A stretch of DNA of 64,000 nt, from the NCBI GenBank assembly GCA_024682075.1, contig JAIKZQ010000044.1, forward strand, positions 1 through 64,000, given 5' to 3'. Under the pieces are notes generated by a model that did not search any database, was not told where the DNA came from, and saw only the letters and a list, made by a program, of their open reading frames with translations. The DNA is from Lachnospiraceae bacterium (lineage in GTDB: Bacteria; Bacillota; Clostridia; Lachnospirales; Lachnospiraceae). Shown here piece by piece: positions 63,146-64,000 of this stretch. The stretch's first letter is position 1. The number at the start of each line of letters is the position of its first letter. Position numbers and translations under genes: made by a program.

Positions 63146-63320
63146 TTTTTTCTCCTTACAAACTTCCGTTTGAGCATAATTTTATACAAAAAACATCTGT
63201 ATGTCGATATCGGCAGGAGCATAAAGACATCACCTGTGTTTTCATTATTTTCCGGCACTTGGATATATGATAAAATATTATGGATTGTAGGCAATATTTC
63301 CGTCTTACGGAGGATGATAC

Positions 63321-64000
63321 ATGAGACTATTATTCATAACATCAGCTGTCATCTCAGATATACTGCTGCTGTTTTTCATATTATTCCTGCAAAAAAAGAA
63401 ATCACCTTTACGTGCTTCCATTCAGCAGATATTCATCACTGCATTTTTCGGAATACTGGCTAATATCTTCGTAGCTGCCGCCATCACACCGCTGCTCACG
63501 AATATTGCCTTCACGGTCTACTTTTCCAGCATTGATTTCATCACATATCAGCTGCTGAAATTTGCGTTCACCTATACGGGCAAGCTTAAGTCTCTCAAGG
63601 AGTTCGTTCAGTTCTGGCGAATTGCCATATTCATTGATGTGGCTAATCTGGCAGTGAGCGTATTCACCGGTCATATGTACACCATGTATTCCATGACGCT
63701 TGACGACGGAAAGACCGCTTATCAGACCACTCCGACATCTCTTTTCAACGTGCACCTTCTTCTGTGTTATCTCCCAATCATCTTCACGCTCTTACTGCTG
63801 GCGATATCACTTTCACAGGCGCACAACTTCTACAGACTTAAGTATTTTCCGATTCTCATATCCCTTACCGCGATCATTCTCATGAATGTGGCTTATATGA
63901 TGTTCAGCCTTCCTTTCGACTGGTCCGTGCTCCTCTATGCACTTTCCGGATTCCTGCTTTTCTTCTTCTCTCTTTTCTACATACCGAGAAGACTCATGAG
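63321..64000 (+). CDS. N-terminal membrane sensor region, truncated by window end
   Basis: An open frame from ATG 63321 (GGAGG seven bases upstream) runs off the end of the window, so only 226 residues are visible. It has seven hydrophobic segments, with YQLLKFAFTYTGK between helices 3 and 4, a phrase typical of the 7TM sensor regions placed before histidine kinase or GGDEF domains. A signalling domain is therefore expected beyond the window. The 175 bases upstream hold no other clear feature. Confidence 0.75.
   Translation, partial: MRLLFITSAVISDILLLFFILFLQKKKSPLRASIQQIFITAFFGILANIFVAAAITPLLTNIAFTVYFSSIDFITYQLLKFAFTYTGKLKSLKEFVQFWRIAIFIDVANLAVSVFTGHMYTMYSMTLDDGKTAYQTTPTSLFNVHLLLCYLPIIFTLLLLAISLSQAHNFYRLKYFPILISLTAIILMNVAYMMFSLPFDWSVLLYALSGFLLFFFSLFYIPRRLM

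Overview
The window looks like chromosome of an anaerobic Firmicute, most probably a Lachnospiraceae-type Clostridium. The reasons are strong AAGGAGG-type ribosome sites, TTGACA/TATAAT promoters with 16-18 bp spacers, two Feo systems with Firmicute-type accessory proteins, an ECF transporter with a Trep_Strep S component, L-2-amino-thiazoline-4-carboxylate (ATC) hydrolase-like genes and a HigA antitoxin. The genus is an inference. No phage, CRISPR array, tRNA or rRNA is visible. The main theme is metal homeostasis.

Layout. (1) 1-962: the 3' part of mgtE. (2) 1.0-13.2 kb, minus strand: one long gene string read from a promoter at 13.2 kb through a yybP-ykoY (Mn2+) riboswitch with its own terminator/antiterminator. 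It encodes a MacB/FtsX-type ABC system, an ATC-hydrolase-like protein, four small four-helix membrane proteins in two subfamilies, two DUF6796-like membrane proteins, two methyltransferases (one fused to an alpha/beta hydrolase), another hydrolase and a decayed second ATC-hydrolase gene. (3) 13.3-34.4 kb, minus: a ZIP metal transporter, three TetR-plus-heterodimeric-ABC loci (the middle one followed by an ECF S/T/A module), the copper ATPase copA with a nested CopZ-like start, and enolase. (4) 34.5-34.9 kb, plus: a HigBA locus whose toxin is reduced to 23 codons. (5) 34.9-47.8 kb, minus: a second long gene string with ABC/FtsX, an HMA protein, a DtxR-type regulator, FeoA, FeoB, a FeoC-like protein, a DUF6110-like small protein, a P1B-6-type ATPase, three methyltransferases (one fused to a GNAT domain) and an ATC-hydrolase-like protein. 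(6) 47.8-51.2 kb: a second feoA-feoB locus and a divergent DtxR-type regulator. (7) 51.2-64 kb: ordinary genes (aldo-keto reductase, LUD protein, HD-GYP protein, PadR operon, SulP transporter, flavin enzymes, HAD phosphatase, flavodoxin, and the start of a membrane sensor).

How the parts work together. Eleven perfect copies of the 16-bp palindrome GTTAG-N6-CTAAC lie only between genes. They are found at feoAB2 (four copies, one filling the -35/-10 spacer), the ZIP gene (two), each of the three ABC pairs, the ABC/FtsX-feo-P1B-6 string, and enolase. This defines a candidate metal regulon, most simply controlled by one of the two DtxR-family proteins encoded here. The P1B-6 ATPase with its small membrane partner inside a feo operon is a candidate ferrosome (iron-storage organelle) module. 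The Mn-riboswitch string and the feo/P1B-6 string have parallel content (ATPase+FtsX, ATC-hydrolase-like protein, fused methyltransferases), which suggests two metal-controlled versions of one undescribed system.
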